Source: Microterricola viridarii (GTDB taxonomy: Bacteria > Actinomycetota > Actinomycetes > Actinomycetales > Microbacteriaceae). Taken from it: DNA of 64,000 bases. This document shows positions 39,910-48,416 of the stretch, piece after piece. Location of the stretch: positions 3,410,001-3,474,000 of the forward strand of contig NZ_LT629742.1 in assembly GCF_900104895.1 (NCBI RefSeq), in the 5' to 3' direction. The position numbers and the translations under genes are program-made. Position 1 is the stretch's first letter. Every line of letters begins with the position of its first letter. Under the pieces are notes generated by a model. That model had not been told where the DNA came from. It worked only from the letters and a program-made list of their open reading frames with translations, and did no database searches.

Positions 39910-40908
39910 CTAGACCGCCTCGGCCACCAGGATGCGGGGGCTGCCCGGCAGGGCGATCGTCTCGACGGGCTTCCACCCGGTCGCGCCGAGCCATTCGGCC
40001 ACTGTCGACTCGGGGTAGACGACCGTCCCGTCGATGTTGAAGTACTCGCCGGCGTGCAGGGCGTCGATCTTGCGCTGCACCGGGTTGTCATCCAGGAAGA
40101 AGTCGAGCACGACCAGGTGGGCGCCCGGTGCGGCGGCGGCGCGCGCGTTGGCGAAGATCACGCGGTTCTGGGCGTCGTCGAAGCGGTGGATGACGTGGTT
40201 GACGAGCACGAGGTCGTGCTCGCCGCCCGGCTGCGCGGTCTCGGTGGCGCCGCCCTCGACGCGCGAGCGCTCGGCGACCCCGGCCGCCTCGACGGCCTGC
40301 TGCACCGAGTCGGTGAAGTCGGGGGCGAAGACGAAGCGGGTGTTCAGCTCGGGGTTGGCCTTCATGCCGTTCACGGCGAAGGCGGGGCTGAGACCGCCGA
40401 AGTCGAGCGCGTTGCGGTAGCGGGAGAAGTCGAAGTGCGCCGCGAGCTGCTCGGCGTGCAGCTCGTTGTAGGTCATGACGCCGGCCATGAAGCCGCCCCA
40501 GCCGGCCTCGTCGAGCTCGAGGGTGCCGGCGGCGCCGCTGTCGACGGTGTCGTCGTAGCGCAACCACTGCTTGTAGCTGACGTCGTTGAGGAAGGCGAGG
40601 AACGGCGTGAGGTCGATGCCGTCGCCGCCTGCGGTGAGGTAGGCCGCGGCATCCGGGGTCAGCTCGTAGCGGCCGTCGGTGCGGGTGATGAGGCCCTGCG
40701 CGGTCATGCTGTCGGCGAGGATGCGCAGCTGCTGGGCGGGCACGCCGGTCGCGGCGGTGAGCTCGTCGAGCGTGCGGGGGCCGTCGGCGAGGGCGCTGAA
40801 GAGGCCGACCCGGCTGGCGGCGAAGAGCTGCTTCGCTCCCATGAAGCCGATCGCGATGTCGAGGATCGCCTCGGGGGTTGCTGTGGTCGTCGGCTGCGTT
40901 GCCGTCAT
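39910..40908 (-). CDS. O-methyltransferase-fold protein (AcSMT/COMT-like), degenerate SAM loop
   Basis: A 332-residue protein with the layout of plant-type O-methyltransferases: an N-terminal winged-helix dimerisation domain (GLFSALADGPRTLDELTAATGVPAQQ in outline), then a Rossmann domain. The SAM loop, usually DxGGGxG, reads LDFGGLSPAF, and the following acidic DLP-like site reads VFAPDF, so SAM binding is doubtful. DLVLVNHVIHRFDD still matches the family. AAGGAG precedes the ATG at 40908. It heads an operon with two phosphotriesterase-like genes, and a regulon dyad overlaps its probable promoter. Confidence 0.8.
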   Translation of the reverse strand: MTATQPTTTATPEAILDIAIGFMGAKQLFAASRVGLFSALADGPRTLDELTAATGVPAQQLRILADSMTAQGLITRTDGRYELTPDAAAYLTAGGDGIDLTPFLAFLNDVSYKQWLRYDDTVDSGAAGTLELDEAGWGGFMAGVMTYNELHAEQLAAHFDFSRYRNALDFGGLSPAFAVNGMKANPELNTRFVFAPDFTDSVQQAVEAAGVAERSRVEGGATETAQPGGEHDLVLVNHVIHRFDDAQNRVIFANARAAAAPGAHLVVLDFFLDDNPVQRKIDALHAGEYFNIDGTVVYPESTVAEWLGATGWKPVETIALPGSPRILVAEAV

Positions 40909-40976
40909 GGTGTTCTCCTTCGGAGTGCGGGGCCGGCGTCGTCGCGCAGCCCGCGGCTGGTGCGGTCTCGGGAAAC

Positions 40977-40991
40977 TCTACAAGCGTTGAC
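40977..40991 (-). promoter_or_regulatory. Catabolic-regulon dyad, site 2 (methyltransferase promoter)
   Basis: TCTACAAGCGTTGAC on the plus strand. On the minus strand a TAGAGT box (40975-40980) directed at the methyltransferase gene overlaps the dyad, so a bound repressor would cover the -10 region. Confidence 0.65.
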
Positions 40992-41031
40992 AATAAACAT
41001 GCAAGCGCCTCGCGCCCGGCTCGCCCCCAAT

Positions 41032-41048
41032 TTCAACATGCGTAGAAT
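41032..41048 (+). promoter_or_regulatory. Catabolic-regulon dyad, site 3 (hydrolase promoter)
   Basis: TTCAACATGCGTAGAAT: the dyad TTCAAC-N3-CGTAGA in reverse orientation with the -10 box TAGAAT (41043-41048) facing the alpha/beta hydrolase gene, 46 bp upstream of its ATG. Confidence 0.65.
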
Positions 41049-41093
41049 AACCGCAGGCGCGACGATGCGCCCCGAGCGAATGCGAGTGCAACC

Positions 41094-41858
41094 ATGGCCC
41101 TTTCCATGCAGACCTTCTCCCCCGCGGGCGGCGAGGTCGCCGCCCAGACTCCCCCGGTGGTCTTCCTCCACGGCTTCGCCTCCTCCGGCACGGCCGACTG
41201 GGTGGCCGGCGGATGGCACGAGGCCGCCACCGCCTCCGGGCGCACGGCGGTCGTTGTCGACCTGCCCGGCCACGGCGCCAACGCCTCGGCCGTCGAGGGG
41301 GCCGCCGGCACGACCGCGGTGGTGCGCGCGCTCAGCGAGGCCGTGGACGCGGCCATCGCGGCGGCCGGGGCGGAGCAGGCGGATGTCGTCGCCTACTCGC
41401 TCGGGGCGCGCCTGGCCTGGGAGCTGCCCGCGGCCAACCCGCGCGTGCGCCGGCTGGTGCTCGGCGGCCTGAGTCCGTTCGACCCGTTCGCCCAGCTGGA
41501 CACGTCCGCACTGCGCGCCGCGGCCGCCGGCACGGCCGAGCCGGACTCCCCACTGACTGGAATGATGGCGCAGATGGTGTCGGCACCGGGCAACGACCCC
41601 GCGGCGCTGATCGCGCTGATCGACGGCCTCGCGAGCGAGCCATTCCTGCCCGGCCGCACGGCCGGCGAGGCCACGCCGTCCGGTGCCCCGCAGCTGCCGA
41701 CACTGTTCGTGGCCGGCAGCGACGACATGATGACCGGCGGCATCGAGGGCCTCGTCGCGCTGGTGCCGGATGCCGCGCTGCTGCGCGTTCCCGGCGACCA
41801 CCACGGCGCCCTCGGCTCGGCCGAGTTCCGGGCGGCCGCGCTCGACTTCCTCAGCTGA
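41094..41858 (+). CDS. alpha/beta hydrolase
   Basis: A 254-residue alpha/beta-hydrolase. VVFLHGFASSG (about residues 22-32) is the oxyanion-hole region, AYSLGARLAW carries the nucleophilic Ser (G-x-S-x-G variant AYSLGA), GSDDMM the likely acid region, and PGDHHGAL the catalytic His. No signal peptide. A second in-frame ATG four codons later is an alternative start; neither has a strong ribosome site. It is monocistronic with its own copy of the regulon dyad and -10 box. It may hydrolyse an ester, lactone or C-C bond in the pathway. Confidence 0.88.
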   Translation: MALSMQTFSPAGGEVAAQTPPVVFLHGFASSGTADWVAGGWHEAATASGRTAVVVDLPGHGANASAVEGAAGTTAVVRALSEAVDAAIAAAGAEQADVVAYSLGARLAWELPAANPRVRRLVLGGLSPFDPFAQLDTSALRAAAAGTAEPDSPLTGMMAQMVSAPGNDPAALIALIDGLASEPFLPGRTAGEATPSGAPQLPTLFVAGSDDMMTGGIEGLVALVPDAALLRVPGDHHGALGSAEFRAAALDFLS

Positions 41859-41880
41859 GCACCGCCGCCGCGGGCGGCCG

Positions 41881-42849
41881 CTACCAGGTGCCGTCCGCGT
41901 TGACGCCGCGGTCGACCCAGAGTCCGGCCGTGGCCGCCCGCACCTCCTCGGCGCCGACCCGGTCCAGCAGCTCGAGCGCGCCGAGGTTGTCCTCGAGCTG
42001 CTCCAGCCGCGACACCCCGAACAGCACGTTCGCGGTGGCCGGGTTGGCCAGGCAGAAGGCGATGCCGAGCTGGGTCGGCGTCGCGCCCAGGCCGGCGGCG
42101 ATGCGCTCGAGCTCGGGGTAGATGGCGACGATCTGTTCGCGGATGCCGCCGACATCCGCCCCGATCTTGCGGGCCGGTGCCAGCTTGCCGGCGAGGATGC
42201 CGCCCTCGAAGACGTCGGAGGCCTGCAGTGCGAGGCGGCCGGAGCGAAACAGCTCGCCGTAGTGCGCACCCTCGGCCATCGTGCGCCGCGCGAGGCCGTA
42301 CTTCAACTGCGCGAAGGTGGGCGGCGTGAGCCCCTCGGCCTCGGCGAAGTCGAGGGCGAGCGTGATGTCGGCCGCCTGCCAGTTGTTGACGCCCCAGCTG
42401 TCGAAGCGCCCGGCCGCGATCTCGGCGGCGACATCCGTGACGATCTGCCGCACGTCGATGGTGCTCATGTAGTCGCCGACCACGACGGTGTCGGCCTTCT
42501 CGATGCCGATGCGGGAGAGCGAGGTCTCCATCTGGCTGGCGAAGCTGGTCGTCGGGTACTCCCACAGCCAGAGCTTGCCGCAGAGCAGGTAGTCCTTGCG
42601 GGCGAGACCGGCGGCCCGCACGGCCTCGCCGAAGATCAGGTCGGTGCGGGCGTTCTCGGCGTGCGGGCCCATGTTGTAGTGGGCGACATCGAAGAACGCG
42701 GCTCCGACCTCCGCGGCCCGCCGGATGAGCGCGACAGCGTCGTCGAACTCCATTCGGTCCCAGGTGTTCCAGGAGCCCAGCGCGAAGACGGGCACCTCCG
42801 GCCCGGCGGGGCCGAGGCGGCGGGTGGGGACGGTTCCTCTAAAACTCAT
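41881..42849 (-). CDS. Aldo/keto reductase-like protein without catalytic His (copy 1)
   Basis: A 322-residue AKR-fold protein. The catalytic Asp and Tyr are in FFDVAHYNMG, and the Lys in LLCGKLWLW, but the position of the usual catalytic His reads VVVGDYMST, so the tetrad is incomplete. GVNNWQAADI and QLKYGLARR are typical of the fold. GAGGAGACC precedes the ATG at 42849. A paralogue lies at 46432 with the same change. It is divergent from an SDR gene, with a regulon dyad between them. Its substrate is unknown, probably a pathway alcohol or ketone, or it may be a dehydratase/isomerase. Confidence 0.87.
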   Translation of the reverse strand: MSFRGTVPTRRLGPAGPEVPVFALGSWNTWDRMEFDDAVALIRRAAEVGAAFFDVAHYNMGPHAENARTDLIFGEAVRAAGLARKDYLLCGKLWLWEYPTTSFASQMETSLSRIGIEKADTVVVGDYMSTIDVRQIVTDVAAEIAAGRFDSWGVNNWQAADITLALDFAEAEGLTPPTFAQLKYGLARRTMAEGAHYGELFRSGRLALQASDVFEGGILAGKLAPARKIGADVGGIREQIVAIYPELERIAAGLGATPTQLGIAFCLANPATANVLFGVSRLEQLEDNLGALELLDRVGAEEVRAATAGLWVDRGVNADGTW

Positions 42850-42880
42850 GGGGTCTCCTCGAAGCATCATCGCTTTATTT

Positions 42881-42896
42881 TCTACGTTCGTATAAT
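42881..42896. promoter_or_regulatory. Catabolic-regulon dyad, site 4, divergent promoters
   Basis: TCTACGTTCGTATAA (42881-42895) is the most diverged copy of the dyad. TATAAT (42891-42896) is a perfect -10 box toward the SDR gene, and on the minus strand TAGAAA faces the aldo/keto reductase gene, so one site can control both. Confidence 0.5.
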
Positions 42897-42942
42897 ATAA
42901 CCCCATGCACGCCGCCCGGCGTGAGACGAAGGAGTTTCCACC

Positions 42943-43683
42943 GTGACCGAATCCCGCACCGTGCTCATCACCGGCGGAGGCGGCGGCATCGGCCGCGGCA
43001 TCGCCCGGGCCTTTCTCGCCCAGGGCGACCGCGTCGTGCTCGCCGATGTCAATGCGGATGCCGTGGCCGCCGCCGCGTCCGAGATCGGCGCGGCCGCCGT
43101 CGCGTTGGACATCACCGACCCGGCCGCCGTCGCCGCCGCGGTCTCGGAGGTCGCCGCCGAGCACGGCCCCATCGACGTGCTCGTCAACAACGCCGGCATC
43201 CTCTCGGTGCACGGCGCCATCACCGAGCTCTCCGCCGAGGCCTACGCCTCGATCGTCAACGTGAACATCGTCGGCACCTTCAACGTGACCCAGGCCATCG
43301 CGAACCAGATGATCGCCACGGGGACGAGGGGCGCAATCGTCAACATCTCGTCGATCGGCGGCAAACAGCCGACGCCCGGGATGGGCGCCTACGAGTCGAG
43401 CAAGGCGGCCGTCGACTCGCTCACCCGCTGGGCGGCGATCGAGCTGGCCGGCCACGGCATCCGCGTGAACGCCGTCGCGCCCGGCCCCGTGCTGACCCCG
43501 ATGCTGCAGATGGGCATGCCGGAGGGCTCCCCCGCCCGCGCCGCGTGGGAGTCGCGGGTCCCGCTTGCGAAGCTCGCCGCGGTCGAGGACATCGCCCCCG
43601 CGGTCGTCTTCCTCGCCGGGCCGGGGGCCGGCCACATCACGGGCGTGAGCCTGCCCGTCGACGGCGGGCAGCTGCTCGCCTGA
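42943..43683 (+). CDS. SDR family oxidoreductase
   Basis: A 246-residue classical SDR. The cofactor motif TGGGGGIGRGIA lies at residues 10-21, ADVN confers NAD preference (Asp at the end of strand 2), NNAGI is near residue 84, the catalytic Ser is in NISSIGG, and YESSKAAV (YxxxK) near residue 151. PGPVLTPML and GVSLPVDGGQLL end the protein. The GTG at 42943 has AAGGAG upstream. It probably oxidises a secondary alcohol of the pathway. A perfect terminator follows the gene. Confidence 0.93.
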   Translation: MTESRTVLITGGGGGIGRGIARAFLAQGDRVVLADVNADAVAAAASEIGAAAVALDITDPAAVAAAVSEVAAEHGPIDVLVNNAGILSVHGAITELSAEAYASIVNVNIVGTFNVTQAIANQMIATGTRGAIVNISSIGGKQPTPGMGAYESSKAAVDSLTRWAAIELAGHGIRVNAVAPGPVLTPMLQMGMPEGSPARAAWESRVPLAKLAAVEDIAPAVVFLAGPGAGHITGVSLPVDGGQLLA

Positions 43684-43700
43684 GCGCCACCCCGGAATGC

Positions 43701-43734
43701 ACGATGGCCCCTGCGGTTCCGCAGGGGCCATCGT
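43701..43734. terminator. Bidirectional terminator between SDR and amidohydrolase genes
   Basis: ACGATGGCCCCTGCGG (43701-43716), TT, CCGCAGGGGCCATCGT (43719-43734) is a perfect 16-bp stem between the convergent gene ends. Confidence 0.85.
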
Positions 43735-43752
43735 CGTCTCGCCGGTCGGACC

Positions 43753-45180
43753 TCAGCCGACGAGCGCCGCCTCGCGCTCGAACACGACCTCGCCGTCGAC
43801 GACGGTCAGGTCGACGGCGACGTCGGGCAGCTCGGCCGGCGCAACCGTCAGCGGGTCGGCCGCGAGCACGACGAGGTCGGCGACCTTGCCGGGCTCGAGC
43901 GAACCCTTCCACGCCTCGGCGCCGTCTTGCCGGGCCGGGGCGACGGTGTACGCGTGCAGGAGCGCGAGCATCCGCTCTTCCTCCGCCCCGGGCGCCGGCG
44001 CGCCCATCCAGGCATCGGCCGCCGCAATGCCTTCGCGCCAGTCCGGCGAGAGCACGGGGGCGTCGGAGCTCAGCGAGAGCGAGACCCCCGCGGCGAGCGC
44101 CTCGGCCACCGGCCAGGCATCGGCCGCGGCCTCCTCGCCGAGCACGCCGGCGAGCCAGGGCGCGGTGAGCACGGCGATGCCGGCCTGCACGTTCAGCCCC
44201 ATGTCGAGCCTCGCCATCGCAGACAGCGTCTCGCGCGCAACGAGGTCGCCGTGGATCACGTAGTGGCGCAACTCGGCCGGCGCCGCCGCCTGCGCGTGGG
44301 CCACGGCATCCGCCACCACCTCGATGGAGCGGTCGCCCGTCGCGTGCACGCCGACCTGGAAGCCGGCCAGGTGGGCGGCGCTGATCATCTGCCGCAGGCT
44401 CGCCTCACGCTCGGCGATGTCGGCGCCGGCGACGAGCAGGTCACCGGAGCTGCCGTCCGGGTAGCTCCGGTGGGTCCATGCCTGGAGCATCGGCGGGATG
44501 CCGTCGGCGAAGATCTTCACCCCGGCGATCCGCAGCCAGTCCGGCTGACCCGTCTCGCGCACCGTGGCGTTCAGCCGGGCGGTGAAGCTGCCGAGCTCGC
44601 TCGGGCCGTCGAGCACGCCGAAGAGCATGAGCACGGTGACGCGGGCCGTGAGCGCCCGCTCCGCGGCGAGCGCGCGGTACTCGTCGAGCACCAGCTGGCC
44701 GAAGCAGCCCGTCGCACCGGCGTCCTCGCCCGGGCCGAGCCCCGGCTCGGTGTAGCTGGTGATGCCGAGCGACGCCGCCAGCCGGCCGGCCCGGAGGATC
44801 GCGGCCCTGGCCTCCCCCGCCGAGGTGATCAGCGGGGCCGCCGGCGCTGCGTCGTGCGGATCGCCCTCGAACGCCACAGCGTCGCCCTGCCCTCCCATCG
44901 CGCCGAAGACCGTGTCGGGCCAGAGGGCGCCGAGCCAGCTCCCGTGCAGGTGGGAGTCATTGATGCCGGGGATGACGGCACGGCCGTCGAGCTCGATGAC
45001 GCGGGTGCCCGCCCCGATGAGCGGCTGCACCTCGGCGTCGCTGCCGACGAGCACGACGCGCCCCCGCCGCACCGCGACCGCCGTGCCCCGCGTTCCTGCG
45101 GCATCCAGCGCGAGCACGGCCCCGCCTCGCAACACCAGTTCGGCTGGGCCGTCGGTTTCGTCCCGATTAGATCGCTGCAC
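43753..45180 (-). CDS. YtcJ-like metal-dependent amidohydrolase (second)
   Basis: A 475-residue amidohydrolase_3 protein, shorter than the one at 34967. Metal ligands: HLH in INDSHLHGSW (about residue 64), His in VGVHATGDRSIEV, His in HYVIHGDLV and Asp in LSSDAPVLSP. The start was set at GTG 45180, with AGGAGG just upstream, rather than the ATG eight codons earlier which lies inside the ribosome site. A regulon dyad lies 30 bp upstream in the divergent region with the MDR dehydrogenase gene. It probably hydrolyses an amide, carbamate or lactone of the pathway. Confidence 0.88.
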   Translation of the reverse strand: MQRSNRDETDGPAELVLRGGAVLALDAAGTRGTAVAVRRGRVVLVGSDAEVQPLIGAGTRVIELDGRAVIPGINDSHLHGSWLGALWPDTVFGAMGGQGDAVAFEGDPHDAAPAAPLITSAGEARAAILRAGRLAASLGITSYTEPGLGPGEDAGATGCFGQLVLDEYRALAAERALTARVTVLMLFGVLDGPSELGSFTARLNATVRETGQPDWLRIAGVKIFADGIPPMLQAWTHRSYPDGSSGDLLVAGADIAEREASLRQMISAAHLAGFQVGVHATGDRSIEVVADAVAHAQAAAPAELRHYVIHGDLVARETLSAMARLDMGLNVQAGIAVLTAPWLAGVLGEEAAADAWPVAEALAAGVSLSLSSDAPVLSPDWREGIAAADAWMGAPAPGAEEERMLALLHAYTVAPARQDGAEAWKGSLEPGKVADLVVLAADPLTVAPAELPDVAVDLTVVDGEVVFEREAALVG

Positions 45181-45209
45181 ATCTCCTCCTCGAGAGCTTC
45201 GCAATGTAA

Positions 45210-45226
45210 GTCAACGTATGTAGAAT
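45210..45226 (+). promoter_or_regulatory. Catabolic-regulon dyad, site 5 (MDR operon promoter)
   Basis: GTCAACGTATGTAGAAT: the dyad in reverse orientation fused to a TAGAAT -10 box (45221-45226). TTCGCA (45198-45203) is a possible -35 box at 17 bp. It drives the MDR-AKR-esterase-esterase-MFS genes and lies next to the divergent amidohydrolase start. Confidence 0.7.
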
Positions 45227-45288
45227 AACCCAAACCGGCGACAGGTTCGACAGCGTTGCGATCCGCGGGCCGCACAAAGGAGCATTCA

Positions 45289-46404
45289 ATGACGATTTCC
45301 CTTCCGACATCGACCCGCGCCGCGGTGCTGACTGCACACGGCGAGGATCTCACGCTGCAGGAGATTCCGCTCCCGGGCGAGATCGAGCCGGGCGCCGCCC
45401 TCGTGCACATCGCCTGCACGACGCTCTGCGGCACCGACATCGAGATCTGGCAGGGCAGGATGACCTTCCCCGGAATGCTGCCGATGGTGCTCGGCCACGA
45501 GATGGTCGGCGAGATCGTCGCGGTCGGACCCGGCACGACAGACGCCCTCGGCCGGGCGCTCGCGGTCGGGGACCGCATCGGCTGGTCGGAGTCGACCTGC
45601 GGCCAGTGCTTCGGCTGCACCGTCTTGCGCGAGCCGGTTGCCTGTTCGCAGCGCGGCTACGGCTTCCTGCAGCGCTCCGACGTGCCGCCGTATGCGACGG
45701 CCGGCCTCGCCGAGTACGCCTACGTGACGCCGGGTGCCGCCAAGCTCCGGCTGCCCGACGAGGTGAAGGACACCTGGGCGTCGATGGCGGGCTGCGCTGC
45801 GAAGACCGTGCTGCGCGCCTTCCAGCGCGCCGGCGGCGTGCGCCCCGGCTCCCGCGTCGTCGTCCAGGGCTCCGGCGCCCTCGGCATCTTCGCGACCGCC
45901 GTCGCCCACCTCTCCGGCGCCGGCACCGTCATCACCGTCGGCGCCCCCGCCGACCGGCTGACCGCGGCCCGCCGCTTCGGCGCCGACGCCGTCGTCGACA
46001 TCGCGGGCGGCTCGGAGGCCACGATCGCCCGGGTTCTGGAGCTCACCGACGGGCAGGGCGCCGACCTCGTGCTCGACTTCGCCGGCGCGCCGAGCGTCGG
46101 TCCGGAGGCCATCGCGATGGCCTCCCAGCGCGGCACCGTCGTGGTCGTCGGCTCGACCGGCCCCACCGGCGAGCCGATCACCCTCTCGGCGATCATGGGC
46201 AAGGAGCTCTCGGTCATCGGCTCCCTCAACGGCGACATCTCCGACTACTACCGGGCGATCGAGTTCTTCCGCTCCTTCGCCGAGCGGATGCCGTGGGATG
46301 AGCTCTTCAGCGACCCCGTCGGCCTCTCCGCCGCCTCCGCCAAGATCGCCGCCATGTCGGCCCTCGGCGAGATCAAGGCCGTCATCGACCCCCGCCTGCC
46401 GTAG
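45289..46404 (+). CDS. Zinc-binding MDR alcohol dehydrogenase
   Basis: A 371-residue medium-chain dehydrogenase. The catalytic zinc ligands are Cys in TTLCGTDIEIW and His in VLGHEMVGE; the structural zinc site has CGQCFGC with a further Cys in EPVACSQRGYG. The Rossmann loop reads VQGSGALGIFA, slightly different from the common GxGxxG. AAAGGAG precedes the ATG at 45289. It heads a five-gene run with small gaps or overlaps. It should oxidise an alcohol to a ketone or aldehyde with NAD(P). Confidence 0.93.
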   Translation: MTISLPTSTRAAVLTAHGEDLTLQEIPLPGEIEPGAALVHIACTTLCGTDIEIWQGRMTFPGMLPMVLGHEMVGEIVAVGPGTTDALGRALAVGDRIGWSESTCGQCFGCTVLREPVACSQRGYGFLQRSDVPPYATAGLAEYAYVTPGAAKLRLPDEVKDTWASMAGCAAKTVLRAFQRAGGVRPGSRVVVQGSGALGIFATAVAHLSGAGTVITVGAPADRLTAARRFGADAVVDIAGGSEATIARVLELTDGQGADLVLDFAGAPSVGPEAIAMASQRGTVVVVGSTGPTGEPITLSAIMGKELSVIGSLNGDISDYYRAIEFFRSFAERMPWDELFSDPVGLSAASAKIAAMSALGEIKAVIDPRLP

Positions 46405-46431
46405 GCAGCCCGACAAGCGAAAGAAGACCCC

Positions 46432-47406
46432 ATGACCACCACCGTCTCCGCCCCGGCCATCCCGCGCCGCGGCATCGGCCGTTCCGGCCTCGAGGCCTCC
46501 GTGCTCTCGCTCGGCTCCTGGCACACCTACGACCGGATGCACTTCGAGGATGCCGTCGAGCTGGTCGCCACCGCCGCCGCCCGCGGCATCAACCTCTTCG
46601 ACGTCGGCGTCTACGCCTTCCCCGGCGGCCCGCCCGCCTTCACCGACGTGCTGTTCTCGGCCATCGTCCGGGCGGCCGGGATCGCCCGCTCCGACTACCT
46701 GCTCTCCGAGAAGCTCTGGCTGGAGGGCTTCGGGCCCGACGGCTTCCGGCCCCAGTTGGAGCGGGCGCTGTTCCGCGTCGGCACCGACTACTCCGACCTC
46801 GTGATCCTCGGCGACCTCCGCCGCGACGACCTCGAGCTGCGCGACCTCGTGCTCGACCTCGCCGAGCTGCAGCGTTCCGGCAGCATCCGGGCCTGGGGCG
46901 TGAACAACTGGTCGGCCGGCAACATCCAGGCGCTCATCGACATTGCCGCGGCCGAGGGGGTGCCCGGCCCGCAGATCGCGCAGCTGAAATACAGCATGTC
47001 CCGCCGCTCGATCCCCGACGGGGCACCATTCGCCCGGCTCTGGGAGCAGGGCATCACGATGCAGGCCTCCGACGTGATGGAGGGCGGCATCCTCGCCGGC
47101 AAGGTGAACCCCGGCCGCGAGGTCGGCCGCGACCCCGGCGACATCCGGGCCGCCATCATCGCCTCGGTGCCCGGTGTGATCGCCCTCGCCGAGGAGCTGG
47201 AGGCGACGCCCGCCCAACTCGCGGTCGCGTTCACACTCACCCACCCAGCGAACACGACGACGCTGTTCGGCGCGACCCGACTTGCGCAGCTCGAGCAGAA
47301 CATCGGGGCGATCCAGCTGGTCGAGCGCGTCGGCGCCGCCGAGCTCCGAGCCCGGGTCGCCCCGTTCTGGGCCGACAACGGCATCGTCGACCCCGAGGGC
47401 CCGTGA
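46432..47406 (+). CDS. Aldo/keto reductase-like protein without catalytic His (copy 2)
   Basis: A 324-residue paralogue of the protein at 41881. Asp and Tyr are in NLFDVGVYAF and Lys in LLSEKLWLE, but LVILGDLRR occupies the usual His position. Shared segments (LGSWxTxDRMxFxDAV, WGVNNW, SDVxEGGILAGK) show that the two are close relatives forming a subgroup. It ends with a 4-bp overlap (GTGA) with the first esterase gene, so they are translationally coupled. The reaction is uncertain given the changed tetrad. Confidence 0.88.
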   Translation: MTTTVSAPAIPRRGIGRSGLEASVLSLGSWHTYDRMHFEDAVELVATAAARGINLFDVGVYAFPGGPPAFTDVLFSAIVRAAGIARSDYLLSEKLWLEGFGPDGFRPQLERALFRVGTDYSDLVILGDLRRDDLELRDLVLDLAELQRSGSIRAWGVNNWSAGNIQALIDIAAAEGVPGPQIAQLKYSMSRRSIPDGAPFARLWEQGITMQASDVMEGGILAGKVNPGREVGRDPGDIRAAIIASVPGVIALAEELEATPAQLAVAFTLTHPANTTTLFGATRLAQLEQNIGAIQLVERVGAAELRARVAPFWADNGIVDPEGP

Positions 47407-48416
47407 GCGCCGTGACGACGCCGGGCGGCGTCATCCCCGTTCCGTTCGACCCCGAGCTCGCCCCCGTGCTCGAGTACATGGCGGCCTCGCCGCAGCCGCC
47501 GCTCTCCTGGGAGACGCTGCCGGCGACCCGGCCGGGGCTGGCCACGATGTTCCCCGGCCCGGTCGAGGCCATCGGCGGCCGCGCCGTCGACACCGAGGAG
47601 CGCCTCATCGCCGGCCCGGCCGGCGCTCCCGACATCGAAGTCACCATCTTCCGTCCGCGCGGGCACACGGCGGCGGATGCCGCGCTGCCCGCGCTCGTCA
47701 ACATCCACGGCGGCGGCATGATCATCGGCCACCGGCACTGGGAGTCCGAGCGCGTCATCCAGCTGGTGCTCGAGCTCGGCGTGATCGCCGTGAACGTCGA
47801 GTACCGCCTCGCTCCCGAGCACCCCTTCCCGGCCGGCGTGGAGGACTGCTACGCCGGGGTGCTCTGGACAGCGGAGCACGCCGCCGAGATCGGCGCGGAC
47901 CCGGAGCGCATCGTGGTGATGGGCGGCAGCGCCGGCGGCGGCTTCTCCGCGGCCGTCGCCCTGCTCGCCCGCGACCGCGGCGGTCCGGCCCTGGCCGGGC
48001 AGCTGCTGCTCTGCCCGATGCTGGACAACACGAACACGACCGTGGCCAGCCACCAGTACGACGGCATCGGCACCTGGATGCGCGACGCCAACCTGCTGGC
48101 CTGGCGCTGTGTGCTCGGCGAGGAGCTGGCCCTCAGCACCGCGGCCTCACCGTACGCCGCGCCCAGCCGGGCCACCGACCTCAGCGGCCTGCCGCCGGCG
48201 TTCATCGAGGCGGGCGCCGCCGAGATGTTCCGCGATGAGGACGTCGACTACGCGACCCGCATCTGGGCGACCGGCGGCAACGCCGAGCTGCACATCTGGG
48301 CGGGCGGCTTCCACGGTTTCGACATGTACGCGCCGGAGTCGGAGCTGGCCCGGGCGGCGCTGGACGCCCGGCACTCCTGGCTGCGCCGCATCCTGCAGCT
48401 CGGAGGTGAGCGATGA
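47403..48416 (+). CDS. HSL-type alpha/beta hydrolase (esterase), copy 1
   Basis: A 337-residue hormone-sensitive-lipase family esterase. The oxyanion HGGG is in NIHGGGMIIGH (about residue 100), YRLAPEHPFP follows, the nucleophile is in MGGSAGGGFSAA (GGSAGG in place of GDSAGG), and the catalytic Asp and His are in the MFRDEDVDY region and GGFHGF. GTG at 47403 overlaps the preceding stop. The next gene is a tandem paralogue that overlaps by 4 bp. It probably hydrolyses short acyl or aryl esters in the cytoplasm. Confidence 0.92.
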   Translation: MSAVTTPGGVIPVPFDPELAPVLEYMAASPQPPLSWETLPATRPGLATMFPGPVEAIGGRAVDTEERLIAGPAGAPDIEVTIFRPRGHTAADAALPALVNIHGGGMIIGHRHWESERVIQLVLELGVIAVNVEYRLAPEHPFPAGVEDCYAGVLWTAEHAAEIGADPERIVVMGGSAGGGFSAAVALLARDRGGPALAGQLLLCPMLDNTNTTVASHQYDGIGTWMRDANLLAWRCVLGEELALSTAASPYAAPSRATDLSGLPPAFIEAGAAEMFRDEDVDYATRIWATGGNAELHIWAGGFHGFDMYAPESELARAALDARHSWLRRILQLGGER

